From assembly GCF_900142705.1 (NCBI RefSeq), contig NZ_FRBV01000006.1, forward strand, positions 1 through 64,000: a DNA stretch of 64,000 nt. Direction: 5' to 3'. How positions within the stretch are numbered: position 1 is the first letter of the stretch; the number at the start of each line of letters is the position of its first letter. The position numbers and the translations under genes are program-made. The notes beneath the pieces are model-generated. The model was given only the letters and a program-made list of their open reading frames with translations, searched no databases and was not told where the DNA came from. Of the stretch, positions 20,372 to 31,222 are shown one piece after another. Origin of the DNA: Nitrosospira sp. Nsp11. GTDB taxonomy: Bacteria; Pseudomonadota; Gammaproteobacteria; Burkholderiales; Nitrosomonadaceae.

Positions 20372-21253
20372 ATGGCCGGCAGCAGAGAAATACGCAACAA
20401 GATCAAAAGCGTAAAGAACACGCAGAAGATCACGCGCGCCATGGAAATGGTAGCGGCCTCCAAAATGCGCAAGGCGCAGGAGCGCATGAAAAAGGCGCGT
20501 CCATATGGCGAGAAAATCCGTAACGTAGCCGCGCACATGAGCCGGGCCTATACCGAGTATCGCCACCCGTTTCTGATAGACCGTGATACGGTGAAACGGA
20601 TCGGTATCGTCGTCGTTACTTCCGACAAGGGATTATGCGGCGGACTCAACACGAACGTGTTGCGCATGGCGATAGGTAAGATGAAAGCGTGGGAAGCGGA
20701 AGGCGAGCAGATTGAAGCGTGCTGCATCGGCAACAAGGGTTTTGGATTCATGAACCGGCTCGGTGCCAATGTCATTTCGCATGTCGTAGGCCTGGGCGAT
20801 GCGCCCGATCTCGAGAAACTGATCGGTGCGATAAAAGTCCTGCTGGATGGCTATACCCAGGATCGCTTCGACCGCGTGTATATTTTTTATACGCGCTTCA
20901 TCAATACGATGAAGCAGGAGCCGGTGATGGAACAATTGCTTCCACTTTCCGACGAGCAGCTCAAAACGGGCGATGGTCCGACGGGACAGCGGGGCGTATG
21001 GGATTACATTTACGAACCTGAAGCCAAGCCTGTTATCGACGACGTAATGGTGCGGTATGTCGAGGCCCTTATTTATCAGGCGTTGACGGAAAACATGGCA
21101 TCCGAGCAGTCCGCACGAATGGTGGCGATGAAGGCGGCGTCGGACAATGCCGGCAATGTCATAAACGAATTGACGCTGATTTACAACAAATCGCGCCAGG
21201 CCGCTATCACCAAGGAATTGTCGGAAATCGTCGGTGGCGCGGCAGCGGTTTAA
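20372..21253 (+). CDS. atpG: F1Fo ATP synthase subunit gamma
   Basis: 293 residues. The N-terminus [20 protein letters not shown] and the C-terminal [18 protein letters not shown]-like stretch ([20 protein letters not shown]) with [19 protein letters not shown] are the two conserved coiled-coil halves of the central rotor shaft. [11 protein letters not shown] (~residue 83) is also conserved. It couples c-ring rotation to catalysis in the alpha3-beta3 head. Start ATG is 3 bases after the atpA stop. Confidence 0.97.
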   Translation: MAGSREIRNKIKSVKNTQKITRAMEMVAASKMRKAQERMKKARPYGEKIRNVAAHMSRAYTEYRHPFLIDRDTVKRIGIVVVTSDKGLCGGLNTNVLRMAIGKMKAWEAEGEQIEACCIGNKGFGFMNRLGANVISHVVGLGDAPDLEKLIGAIKVLLDGYTQDRFDRVYIFYTRFINTMKQEPVMEQLLPLSDEQLKTGDGPTGQRGVWDYIYEPEAKPVIDDVMVRYVEALIYQALTENMASEQSARMVAMKAASDNAGNVINELTLIYNKSRQAAITKELSEIVGGAAAV

Positions 21254-21261
21254 TATTTTGA

Positions 21262-22662
<1,401 letters not shown>

Positions 22663-22739
22663 AAAAGATATGCATGAATCCGGTCTTCTCTTTATGAACA
22701 ATAACGAGAGAAGCCAATCAATGCTGAATGGAAGCTAAA

Positions 22740-23159
22740 ATGGGTGTGTTTCACGTTGATATTGTCAGTGCCGAGGAATCGATATACTCCGGCCCTGCTG
22801 AGTTCCTGGTAGCGCCGGCAGAGGCGGGGGAAGTGGGGATTTATCCGCAACATACACCGATGCTGACAAGAATCAAGCCGGGGTCGGTACGCATCAAGGC
22901 GCCTCTGCAAGAAGAGGAACTGGTCTATGTTTCCGGCGGTATGCTCGAAGTTCAGCCGGACGTAGTAACCATTCTTGCCGACACGGCTGTGCGGGGCGCC
23001 GATCTCGATGAATTGAAGGCGATTGACGCCAAGAAACGGGCAGAGGAAGCCATGAGAGACCGGTCTTCCGCAATGGACTATGCGCGGGCACAGGCTGAGC
23101 TAGCCGAAGCAATCGCGCAATTGGCCACCATTCAGAGATTGCGAAAAGGCGGGCACTGA
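22740..23159 (+). CDS. atpC: F1Fo ATP synthase subunit epsilon
   Basis: About 139 residues. The N-terminal beta-sandwich begins [15 protein letters not shown] and contains [19 protein letters not shown]. The C-terminal part ([13 protein letters not shown]...[14 protein letters not shown]) forms the two regulatory helices. It joins gamma to the c-ring and can inhibit ATP hydrolysis. The frame opens at ATG 22728, but ATG 22740 has GGAAG (22730-22734) at the right distance and gives the normal N-terminus. It ends the operon; a strong terminator follows 12 bases downstream. Confidence 0.96.
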   Translation: MGVFHVDIVSAEESIYSGPAEFLVAPAEAGEVGIYPQHTPMLTRIKPGSVRIKAPLQEEELVYVSGGMLEVQPDVVTILADTAVRGADLDELKAIDAKKRAEEAMRDRSSAMDYARAQAELAEAIAQLATIQRLRKGGH

Positions 23160-23171
23160 TAACCGGGGCTC

Positions 23172-23215
23172 CAGACATAAAAAAAGGCGGCGACAACCGC
23201 CTTTTTTTATGTCTG
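23172..23215 (+). terminator. Rho-independent terminator of the atp operon
   Basis: A perfect inverted repeat: two 19-base arms (23172-23190 and 23197-23215) around a CGACAA loop. The inner stem is GGCGG/CCGCC flanked by A7 and T7 runs, so it can act on both strands. It sits 12 bases past the atpC stop. Confidence 0.92.
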
Positions 23216-23501
23216 AATAAGCCGCACGATGGCAAATAGCCCGCAAAACAAAATGCTTGTACAACGTCAAGCCTGTCAAGCGTAGCACCACGCTTAGCAC
23301 CACGCCTGATGCTAAGGCAGGCTGTAGATGGATTCTGATCCCATGATGTGATAAATTAGCTTACCAAAGTTATCGGCACGACGTTGTCGCCTTTATCGTG
23401 CATATGTTGCCGAATATTATCATCGTGCGGCAAGGCGTATAAATCAGATAGACGTCTGCTGTTCGCCAGAATTTCCTTTCGTTGACCGCACTTTCATTGA
23501 C
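23216..23501. other. glmU upstream region
   Basis: About 285 bases between the atp terminator and glmU. It holds a short tandem repeat of TAGCACCACGC (23283-23293 and 23295-23305). No gene or clear promoter is seen, though glmU must be transcribed separately because the terminator precedes it. Confidence 0.35.
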
Positions 23502-24884
23502 GTGTCTAAACTGAATATCGTAATTCTCGCTGCCGGACTCGGCAAGCGCATGAACTCGGCTTTGCCCAAGGTTTTGCATCCACTCGCAGGCAAGGCTCTG
23601 CTGGCACATGTGCTGGATACAGCTCGTGCGTTGTCGCCCCAAGGAATTTGTATTGTTTATGGTCATGGCGGCGAAGCCGTCCCGGACGCGATAAATGACA
23701 AAAGCCTCAGCTGGGCGCAGCAGGTGCCGCAACTTGGCACCGGTCACGCGGTGAAGCAGGCGCTGCCCCATCTGGATGAGCATGGTATGACACTCATCCT
23801 GTATGGCGATGTACCGCTTACCAGCATCGAAACGTTAAAAAGACTGATCTCGACCGCCGGAGAAAAAACCATTGGCTTGCTGACTGTGGAGTTAGCCGAT
23901 CCCTGCGGTTACGGCAGAATCGTGCGCAATGGCGAAACATGCGAGGTCGTCGCCATTGTCGAAGAAAAAGACGCAACTGCGGCCCAGCGGCAAATCCGCG
24001 AAATCAACACCGGCATTATGGTGATTCCTAACCGGTATCTTCATGGCTGGCTGCACAAGCTGGAAAACAAAAACGCGCAAAAGGAATATTACCTTACCGA
24101 CATTATTGCGATGGCAGTCAAGGACGGCGTCAGAATAAAGGTCGCTCAACCGGCCCATGCCTGGGAAACAGTTGGCGTCAACAGCAAGGCACAGCTCGCG
24201 GCGCTTGAACGGGTCTACCAGAACCAGTTTGCAGCAAAATTACTCGAGCAGGGTGTGACGCTGGCGGATCCCGCCCGTATCGATATTCGCGGCCAGCTCG
24301 TCTGTGGCAGGGATGTGGAAATAGACATCAACTGTATTTTCGAGGGCGACGTGCAGCTGGACGATGGCGTGAAAGTGGGCGCTCACTGTATCTTGAAGAA
24401 TGTTAAGATCGCTGCCGGATCGGCAATCGCGCCATTCAGCCTGATCGAAGTGGCTGAAATCGGAAATAACTGCCGAGTTGGACCTTACGCACGTATCCGT
24501 CCCGGAACCAGGCTAGATCACGACGTCCATGTCGGTAATTTCGTCGAAGTCAAAAATAGCAGCATCGCCGCCGGCAGCAAGGCAAATCACCTGAGTTACA
24601 TCGGCGATGCCGTAATCGGAAAAAACGTCAATATCGGTGCCGGCACGATTACGTGCAATTACGATGGTGCCAATAAATACCAGACGATCATCGAGGATGA
24701 TGTTTTTGTTGGCTCCGATACTCAACTGATCGCACCGGTAACAGTAGCGCAAGGTTCCACCATCGGTGCCGGCTCAACCATCACCAAAAACACGATGCCG
24801 AATAAATTGACGCTGTCGCGAGCCAGGCAACTGAGTATCGAGGGCTGGCAGCGACCTGTTAAAAAACCGAAGAGTGAGAAATGA
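23502..24884 (+). CDS. glmU: Bifunctional UDP-GlcNAc pyrophosphorylase / GlcN-1-P acetyltransferase
   Basis: 460 residues. The N-terminal uridylyltransferase domain starts NIVILAAGLGKRMNSALPKV (the L-x2-G-x-G-T/K-R-M signature). It has LYGDVPLT (~105) and NTGIMVIP. The C-terminal left-handed beta-helix domain has hexapeptide repeats (~260-440) including RVGPYARIRPG and the acetyltransferase signature around NVNIGAGTITCNYDG. It makes UDP-GlcNAc from glucosamine-1-phosphate. The start is GTG at 23502. UDP-GlcNAc feeds peptidoglycan, LPS and probably the exopolysaccharides encoded on both sides. glmS follows. Confidence 0.97.
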   Translation: MSKLNIVILAAGLGKRMNSALPKVLHPLAGKALLAHVLDTARALSPQGICIVYGHGGEAVPDAINDKSLSWAQQVPQLGTGHAVKQALPHLDEHGMTLILYGDVPLTSIETLKRLISTAGEKTIGLLTVELADPCGYGRIVRNGETCEVVAIVEEKDATAAQRQIREINTGIMVIPNRYLHGWLHKLENKNAQKEYYLTDIIAMAVKDGVRIKVAQPAHAWETVGVNSKAQLAALERVYQNQFAAKLLEQGVTLADPARIDIRGQLVCGRDVEIDINCIFEGDVQLDDGVKVGAHCILKNVKIAAGSAIAPFSLIEVAEIGNNCRVGPYARIRPGTRLDHDVHVGNFVEVKNSSIAAGSKANHLSYIGDAVIGKNVNIGAGTITCNYDGANKYQTIIEDDVFVGSDTQLIAPVTVAQGSTIGAGSTITKNTMPNKLTLSRARQLSIEGWQRPVKKPKSEK

Positions 24885-25106
24885 ACACTGGAACTGGAAC
24901 AGCGGAATTTTCCGGATTATATTTCATTGTCAAACCCTGTTTATCTCGCAAGTAACAGATATTTCTTCATTCCGGGCTCTACCTGGAATCCATCCAAGTC
25001 AACAGTGACGCGCGTAAGGTACTGCTTGTACATCATCGGATACTCGCTCTCTCCAGTATGACGTTTGTACTGTTTGTTCGCCAAACCTATAGAAGGATGC
25101 TATCAA

Positions 25107-26957
25107 ATGTGTGGAATAGTCGGCGCAGTAGCAACAAGTAACATTGTTCCCACCCTGCTTGAAGGCTTGCGTCGCTTGGAATACCGGGGATACGATTCCG
25201 CCGGGATCGCGCTCAACAACGGCGGACTGCATAGACTGCGTACCACCGGCCGCGTTGCGGAATTGAGCAAACTTGCAGATAGCCAGAATTTTAGCGGTGA
25301 AACGGGTATCGCTCATACCCGCTGGGCTACCCACGGCGCTCCCTCCGAGCGCAACGCTCACCCGCATTTTGCAGGTAAAAAATCAAAAGAAGTCGCAGTC
25401 GTCCACAACGGCATCATCGAAAACCACGAACTGCTGCGCCAGCGCTTGGAGAATGACGGATTTATATTTACTTCGGACACGGACACCGAAGTGATCGCCC
25501 ACCTTATTTCATTTCATCTGAACGAAACACCCGATCTATTTGAAGCAGTGTGCCGTGCCATAGCCGAATTGCAGGGAGCTTACGCAATCGCGGTCATGGA
25601 AGAGTCGCGCCCGGAACGCATAGTCGTCTGCCGCAACGGCGCGCCGTTATTGCTGGGGCTGGGCGATTCCGGCAACTATGCTGCCTCCGATGCTTCCGCA
25701 CTGCTGCAGGTCACCCGGCGCATGATCTACCTCGAAGATGGCGATGTGGCCGAACTGCACCGCGACAGCTATCGCATTATCAATTGCCTGCATGATAATG
25801 TGTGCAAGGAAGTGACGCGTACTGTGCAAGAAAGTGAGCTCAGCAACGATGCGGTAGAGATGGGGCCTTATGCCCATTTCATGCAAAAGGAAATATTCGA
25901 ACAACCCGGCGTGGTGGCCAATACCCTGGAGATGGTCCTCAACGCCCAATCCATTTCCCCAAGGTTGTTTGGCAGCGAAGCGGAGAATATTTTCAATAAC
26001 ACCGATAGCATCCTGATACTTGCGTGCGGCACCAGCTACCACGCTGGATTGGTAGCCCGTTACTGGCTCGAAACCGTAGCGGGAATTCCCTGCAATGTCG
26101 AGATCGCCAGCGAGTACCGCTACCGTAATCCCGCGGTCGGTCCGAATACCCTGGTGGTAGGAATTTCCCAATCGGGAGAAACAGCCGACACCCTGGCTGG
26201 CCTCATCTATGCGAAATCATTAGGGCACCGTTACAGCCTCGGCATCTGCAACGTGGCCGAAAGTGCCCTGGTGCGCCAGACCGACCTGCGCTTTCTCACC
26301 CGTGCAGGCCCCGAAATCGGCGTAGCCTCCACCAAGGCATTCACTACCCAGTTGGCGGCGCTGATGCTGTTCACCATGACACTAGCAAAAATGCGCGGTA
26401 AATTATCCGGTGAACGCGAGCGGGAGATGATCGCCGAGTTGCGGCATCTGCCCGTTGCGCTACAGAACGCGTTACAGGTCGAACCGCAGGTCAAGGCCTG
26501 GGCCGAAAGATTCGCGGAGAAAAGCCACGCATTGTTCCTTGGGCGCGGCATGCATTATCCCATCGCCATGGAAGGTGCCCTCAAGCTCAAGGAAATTTCA
26601 TACATTCACGCCGAAGCCTACGCCGCCGGTGAACTAAAGCATGGCCCCCTCGCTTTGGTGGATAAGGATATGCCGGTAGTCGCCATCGCCCCCAACGATA
26701 CGCTGCTGGAAAAACTCAAGTCCAACCTGCAGGAGGTCAGCGCACGCGGCGGTGAACTCTATGTTTTCGCCGATGCCGATTCCCGCATCCAGGAAAGCGA
26801 AGGTGTCCACGTTATCCGCTTAGCGGAACATGCTGGCTTGCTCAGTCCCATCCTCCACACAATCCCCCTGCAACTGCTTGCCTACCATGTAGCGCTGCAG
26901 AAAGGCACGGATGTTGATAAGCCGCGGAATTTGGCGAAGTCGGTGACGGTGGAGTGA
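25107..26957 (+). CDS. glmS: Glutamine-fructose-6-phosphate aminotransferase (isomerising)
   Basis: About 616 residues. The start is set by the class II glutaminase rule: ATG 25107 gives Met-Cys-Gly-Ile-Val, where the Cys becomes the N-terminal nucleophile, and AGAAGGA lies at 25091-25097. The upstream open frame (to 25065) would bury it. [15 protein letters not shown] and HTRWATHG are the glutaminase motifs. Two SIS domains follow (CGTSYHAGL ~residue 303, [13 protein letters not shown] ~349, STKAFTTQL), ending in [13 protein letters not shown]. It makes glucosamine-6-phosphate, the first committed step toward UDP-GlcNAc, and pairs with glmU upstream. Confidence 0.97.
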   Translation: MCGIVGAVATSNIVPTLLEGLRRLEYRGYDSAGIALNNGGLHRLRTTGRVAELSKLADSQNFSGETGIAHTRWATHGAPSERNAHPHFAGKKSKEVAVVHNGIIENHELLRQRLENDGFIFTSDTDTEVIAHLISFHLNETPDLFEAVCRAIAELQGAYAIAVMEESRPERIVVCRNGAPLLLGLGDSGNYAASDASALLQVTRRMIYLEDGDVAELHRDSYRIINCLHDNVCKEVTRTVQESELSNDAVEMGPYAHFMQKEIFEQPGVVANTLEMVLNAQSISPRLFGSEAENIFNNTDSILILACGTSYHAGLVARYWLETVAGIPCNVEIASEYRYRNPAVGPNTLVVGISQSGETADTLAGLIYAKSLGHRYSLGICNVAESALVRQTDLRFLTRAGPEIGVASTKAFTTQLAALMLFTMTLAKMRGKLSGEREREMIAELRHLPVALQNALQVEPQVKAWAERFAEKSHALFLGRGMHYPIAMEGALKLKEISYIHAEAYAAGELKHGPLALVDKDMPVVAIAPNDTLLEKLKSNLQEVSARGGELYVFADADSRIQESEGVHVIRLAEHAGLLSPILHTIPLQLLAYHVALQKGTDVDKPRNLAKSVTVE

Positions 26958-27248
26958 TTAGGTTTGTGATAGCTCGACTTGCGTTGGGATTGAATTATCT
27001 GCCCTGCAGGAAGTCCTCCTGATGAACCAGGACTTGACTCTGCGTCGGACCTTCGGAATTAAACCATTTTCCGAACACCGCTCTTCGTAGGTTAGCTTCT
27101 TGTTTTCGCGGTTGGCAATCCCAGTGCCAGGTCTATTTTCAGTTTTCTATTGAGACTTCCGACAAACTGATCACAGGTAAGAATATCCTACAGGCTGAAG
27201 ATAATGAAGATAAGGCGCGATGAAACTATGCCAGCATAATCAATCCGT
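26958..27248. other. Convergent intergenic region
   Basis: About 290 bases between glmS (+) and the 1112-residue protein gene (-). No gene, terminator with a T-run, or repeat is seen. Confidence 0.35.
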
Positions 27249-30200
27249 TCATCGCTCGATATATCGGCGTAGCATGCCTGTCACGCTGAGCAACATGATG
27301 GGTGTCACTATTGCGCCCAATATTTCGTATATTACACTGAAAGCACGCCACGGCCGCGCCTCATCGCGAGTAGCAATTGAGCATCTATCCTCCTGCTTGA
27401 GGTCCAGTCCTGGAACAAACACATCCAGCGCATACCATAAGGAATCGATTTCTTCGCCGCAACGTTGCCCGGGTAATGCTAACGTACCTGCCCCTAAATT
27501 CCGCACAAGCACAGGCTCATCAACATGGTAATTTGCAATATAGAAAGCACCTGTACCGACGACCAACCATAACATAAGGAACCACGACACGCTTTTCCCT
27601 GGAAACAACCCATAGTCGAACCATTTCTCCATTATGCATAGAAACGGACGAATCCACTGGTGATGGACAAATCGACGTTCGAGCGAGAGTTTCGCGAGTG
27701 TGATGCGCTTAGCAACCTCATACTTTCCCTCATTATGTAATGCGCGCGCCAGTTGTTCGTAAGGTTGCGGCTCATAGACACTCTCTCCCTGTGCCGACTT
27801 AGCGCTATCCGCTTCGATGGCGCAAGCTATTAATCGGTCACGGGCGTGCTTATGAGATTTTGCGTGGGGGCAATCATATTGCCGGGTCAGCCAACCGATG
27901 TAAGCATCGGCCGTTTCATCTACGCGTTTTGACGAACGTATTTTCGGTTTCTCCGGTTTCGGTGTTTCCTTTTTGTTAAATGCTTTTTTTGGACCGGTAT
28001 TATCGTTAATGGGCTTAACTATCTTGTCCTTACCCTCAACTCCCTCGGTTTCGACACGATCATATTCGAACCCGTCAAGCTTTAGCCTTATACCGGGTCC
28101 CCAGGAACCGGACTGCCGGAGGTTATGATGAAACACCCTGGCCTTGAGACCACGTAGAGAGACTTCCGCACGGCCTGTTGCAGTAGCAGCTTCATTTTTC
28201 TGAATGCCAGGTTGTACCAGTTGTTGCAACAAGATGGGCTCAATATTCTGAGAAATTTCTTCGCGCGTGATCTTCTCCACCTGCGCGGCAGGTAAAATCG
28301 TCCTCAACCAGAATGGCGCACTGCCAGGATCAGCTTTGATGTGTGAATCAGTAATGATGCGTAAGGGCGGATCAAATGTAATCGGGTTTTCTTCTTCAAT
28401 ATCAGCTAAAAAATCATCCTTGGTCATCTTCACATTGCCATCAGGATATACGTGCAGCTCAGTGCGATACAGTTTGTTGGCGTAGCGGATCATGGCTGTA
28501 CAGCTCCAACCCTTTTCCTCGTCTTTCTTTACCGATACCTCAGCAAATTCCACTGGAGCCGATAATTTCGCATCGCCGAGCGCTTTCTCCGTCTCGATAA
28601 TAAGGAAGGCGCCTTCCTCTCTTTCATCTCCTCCCCAAACATAGGCACAGAAAAATCTCAGGTAATCCCGTACCATCGGCGCGGAATCAAGTTTCAGCGT
28701 GCCACGTCCATTCAGTTGATGAATTGGTGTCGACTGCCCCCCAAGCAGAATTGATTCCATTGTCGTATCCGATTGATGCTTTAGGAAAGCGATAATAGCT
28801 TTGCGTTCTTTCTCAAGCTGACATAGCGCTTCGACAAGCACCCAATCGGGATAAAAAGAAAGTGGCGCCTTATAGGCTTCGATAACGAGCACTTCCGCTG
28901 CCCGAACCTTCGTCACTTGGAAATCATTTGCGATGCACGCATCCTCGATACTGAGAGTAGGAATGGGCATATTCTTAATGTCAGTCACGAGAGAACTCGG
29001 AGGATTTATAAATCTGAGACTATTTTCGAGATCACCGATGGAGAACCCGCTCCGATAGCTGCCGCCGTCGAAATTTATTCGATGCTTTTTCATCAGCGGC
29101 ATAAATATGCCGCTGATTGACACCGACCCTCGCACTTCGGCATCCTTGGCATTCAGCGAGGCAAGATATTGTGCATGCACCTTTAGCGCGCCGCCAATGC
29201 GCGAAAGCCCCAGATCAACAGTGCCGGCTATCTTTGTCAGTTTGCAGTCGTTACCGATTGTTATGTTGTGCGCGTATAGGCCGTATTCCTGATTATTCGG
29301 CGATTTCATGACCGTATTGTTTACATTGAGGTTGCTCTCGACATGGCTGCTCTCCAGATCAATAGAGGTCGTAAGATCATCGAGAATTAGGTCGCCGCCG
29401 ACTCGAAGGTTGGATGCGAGAATACTCGCGTGCGCCCAGTCAGGGGGCGGATTCAGCGTTAGTCCATTAAGATTCAAATCTCCGCCCACGGTCGCCCCAC
29501 GCGCGTCAATCACACCTTCAACAATAGTTTTGGGCCCTGATGGAAGATTGTGAAGCCAGAGATTCGTCCGTACGCGCGCAAGGCTCAGATTGAGCGCGTA
29601 GTCCTGAGCGGCGACCTTGCGGATTTGGATACCGCGGAGATCGAGAAAGCCAATTGTGGCGCTAAGGAAATCGAGGTTCCCCTCCACCTCATAATGCTCT
29701 TTATTCTTATCTTCACTCCCATGCAAGGCTACCGTGCCATCGCACTGCAGCGACTCGGCTCGAAACGCAATCTTGCCAGGGGCAACGAATTTAGCGGCTT
29801 CTGCCCAGATGTCGCCACTGACGTGAGCACCTCTGACGCTCACGCCGCCTTGGGCATGAAAGTCTGGCTGGAGCACGATGGATCCGTGGATCTCGGCGCT
29901 GACGAGATTGAGCGCGTAATCCGGAATGCCGAACTCGGTGCACTGGCCAGGTTGGATTCTGAAGTGCGTTCGTTGAGCAATCACGGAGCCACCGATGCGG
30001 CATCGGCGAGCAAAGATCTGGCAAGGGCTACCATTATCGAGCGGCGCAACATCGCTAATCTCAAGATCCCCATCGAGAGTGGCGTCGGTCAGGTCAACAC
30101 GTCCGGAGATTCTGCATCCGCAAAGCGATAGGCGGCTAAGCCGCACATTGCTGGCATTTATTGCATTGAGAATTTTTTCCTCTACGCTGGCGCCATTGCG

Positions 30201-30587
30201 GACAGCAGGGTACTTTATTATGGGTCCGTCGTGGATAATGCAGCGATCCAGCAGTAGTGGCGGCAATGGCGTCCCCCCCGCTCCTTTGCAGTCGCTCAAA
30301 TCAATCTCGCCCTTGATAATGGCGCCGCGTAGCCGGACGCCGTGCAGACGTGAAGTTGCCTCCGCATCCTTAGCGGGGGCTCGCAAACCAAGCAGGAGTT
30401 CTCGCAGAAAAATTCCACGAACGGTGATATCGGCCTCTTCCTGCACAAAAAGCCTTGAATCTTCTTGCGCAAAAAACTCGGAAAGAACGGGAAGTTTGGC
30501 AGGTCCTGCCCAGTTGCCACGAAACGCCGTGTCGATGAGCTCTTTTTCGAGGACTGACATTTTTTCTTCTTTTTCAAGGGCGGGCAT
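27249..30587 (-). CDS. 1112-residue repeat-rich protein with C-terminal membrane helices, unknown function
   Basis: Function unknown. Residues ~55-530 form successive short beta-strand-like repeats (HGVRLRGAIIKGEIDLSDC, CRISGRVDLTDATLDGDLEI, RVGGDLILDDL and similar). This right-handed beta-helix pattern is like pentapeptide-repeat or bactofilin proteins. Residues ~575-830 are a different, non-repetitive section with MVRDYLRFFCAYVWGGDERE. A Lys/Pro-rich linker follows (~875-905). The last ~200 residues contain the helical YEQLARALHNEGKYEVAKR and two hydrophobic helices (SVSWFLMLWLVVGTGAFYIA and ILGAIVTPIMLLSVTGML). Related sequences are sometimes named membrane-associated oxidoreductase without evidence. 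ATG 30560 (MSVLEKE) is an alternative start. No neighbouring gene is co-directional nearby. Confidence 0.75.
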   Translation of the reverse strand: MPALEKEEKMSVLEKELIDTAFRGNWAGPAKLPVLSEFFAQEDSRLFVQEEADITVRGIFLRELLLGLRAPAKDAEATSRLHGVRLRGAIIKGEIDLSDCKGAGGTPLPPLLLDRCIIHDGPIIKYPAVRNGASVEEKILNAINASNVRLSRLSLCGCRISGRVDLTDATLDGDLEISDVAPLDNGSPCQIFARRCRIGGSVIAQRTHFRIQPGQCTEFGIPDYALNLVSAEIHGSIVLQPDFHAQGGVSVRGAHVSGDIWAEAAKFVAPGKIAFRAESLQCDGTVALHGSEDKNKEHYEVEGNLDFLSATIGFLDLRGIQIRKVAAQDYALNLSLARVRTNLWLHNLPSGPKTIVEGVIDARGATVGGDLNLNGLTLNPPPDWAHASILASNLRVGGDLILDDLTTSIDLESSHVESNLNVNNTVMKSPNNQEYGLYAHNITIGNDCKLTKIAGTVDLGLSRIGGALKVHAQYLASLNAKDAEVRGSVSISGIFMPLMKKHRINFDGGSYRSGFSIGDLENSLRFINPPSSLVTDIKNMPIPTLSIEDACIANDFQVTKVRAAEVLVIEAYKAPLSFYPDWVLVEALCQLEKERKAIIAFLKHQSDTTMESILLGGQSTPIHQLNGRGTLKLDSAPMVRDYLRFFCAYVWGGDEREEGAFLIIETEKALGDAKLSAPVEFAEVSVKKDEEKGWSCTAMIRYANKLYRTELHVYPDGNVKMTKDDFLADIEEENPITFDPPLRIITDSHIKADPGSAPFWLRTILPAAQVEKITREEISQNIEPILLQQLVQPGIQKNEAATATGRAEVSLRGLKARVFHHNLRQSGSWGPGIRLKLDGFEYDRVETEGVEGKDKIVKPINDNTGPKKAFNKKETPKPEKPKIRSSKRVDETADAYIGWLTRQYDCPHAKSHKHARDRLIACAIEADSAKSAQGESVYEPQPYEQLARALHNEGKYEVAKRITLAKLSLERRFVHHQWIRPFLCIMEKWFDYGLFPGKSVSWFLMLWLVVGTGAFYIANYHVDEPVLVRNLGAGTLALPGQRCGEEIDSLWYALDVFVPGLDLKQEDRCSIATRDEARPWRAFSVIYEILGAIVTPIMLLSVTGMLRRYIER

Positions 30588-31222
30588 TTTTTTTTGCTAC
30601 TCCACTTCGAAGAAATTGCAGATCTGGCTCAAAATGCTGAGCAAGTGTGCGATTCACAGCAATGATGGAACAAGGGAGCTTGAAAAAAAAGAAAGCAAAA
30701 CCTGTCCGTTTACCGATGTACCTTTATTACATATGCCAACGTCTTGTGGTGCGTACTGAACATATTCAGTTTAACCATAGAGGAAGAGTCTGGGAAATTC
30801 AACTCCGAAACGAACAGGGAGCTTTAGTGGAAGAAAATGATGGGGTCAGACAGATCAGACACCATTATTTGCACATGGCAGGGTTTAACATGGGGTGATC
30901 GACGACCATGAACTTGCTCTTGCATCAGAAATTCAAGTTTTCTCTACAGTGGATTTCATCCAAAAATCGGTCGCCATTTGGGCGACGGTGATATACCGGT
31001 CGCATGAATAACAATTAGTAACAATTAGGGACAGATCACGGATTTCTGATTAACCGATGGTCGGCGCACCTTGACCGTCCGCGAGCATCAATACCACCTC
31101 AGCCACACGACCGCCCGGTGGGCACCGCGGAGTTGCTTTAATGTGCTTCAGAATACGGCTGGGGCAGAGCGTGACGCAGACGGGAATCGACGCTGGATCG
31201 GATGAAGAACAGGGGAAAGGAC
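30588..31222. other. Intergenic region with weak small reading frames
   Basis: About 635 bases. A plus-strand frame of up to 83 codons (30647-30898) has no recognised motif and no good ribosome site. A short imperfect palindrome with ATGGGGTC/GACACCAT arms (30840-30865) resembles REP-type sequences. Upstream sequences for the 1112-residue protein gene must lie at its left end. Confidence 0.35.

Noticed and set aside
23283-23305. Two copies of TAGCACCACGC in tandem
   Set aside because: Only two short copies; could be a slippage event without function.
30840-30865. REP-like palindrome (ATGGGGTC/GACACCAT arms)
   Set aside because: One imperfect copy only; no second copy noticed in the window and no REP-associated transposase.
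30647-30898. 83-codon plus-strand frame
   Set aside because: No recognised family, no ribosome site, and a repeat-like palindrome inside its 3' end; not enough to call a gene.
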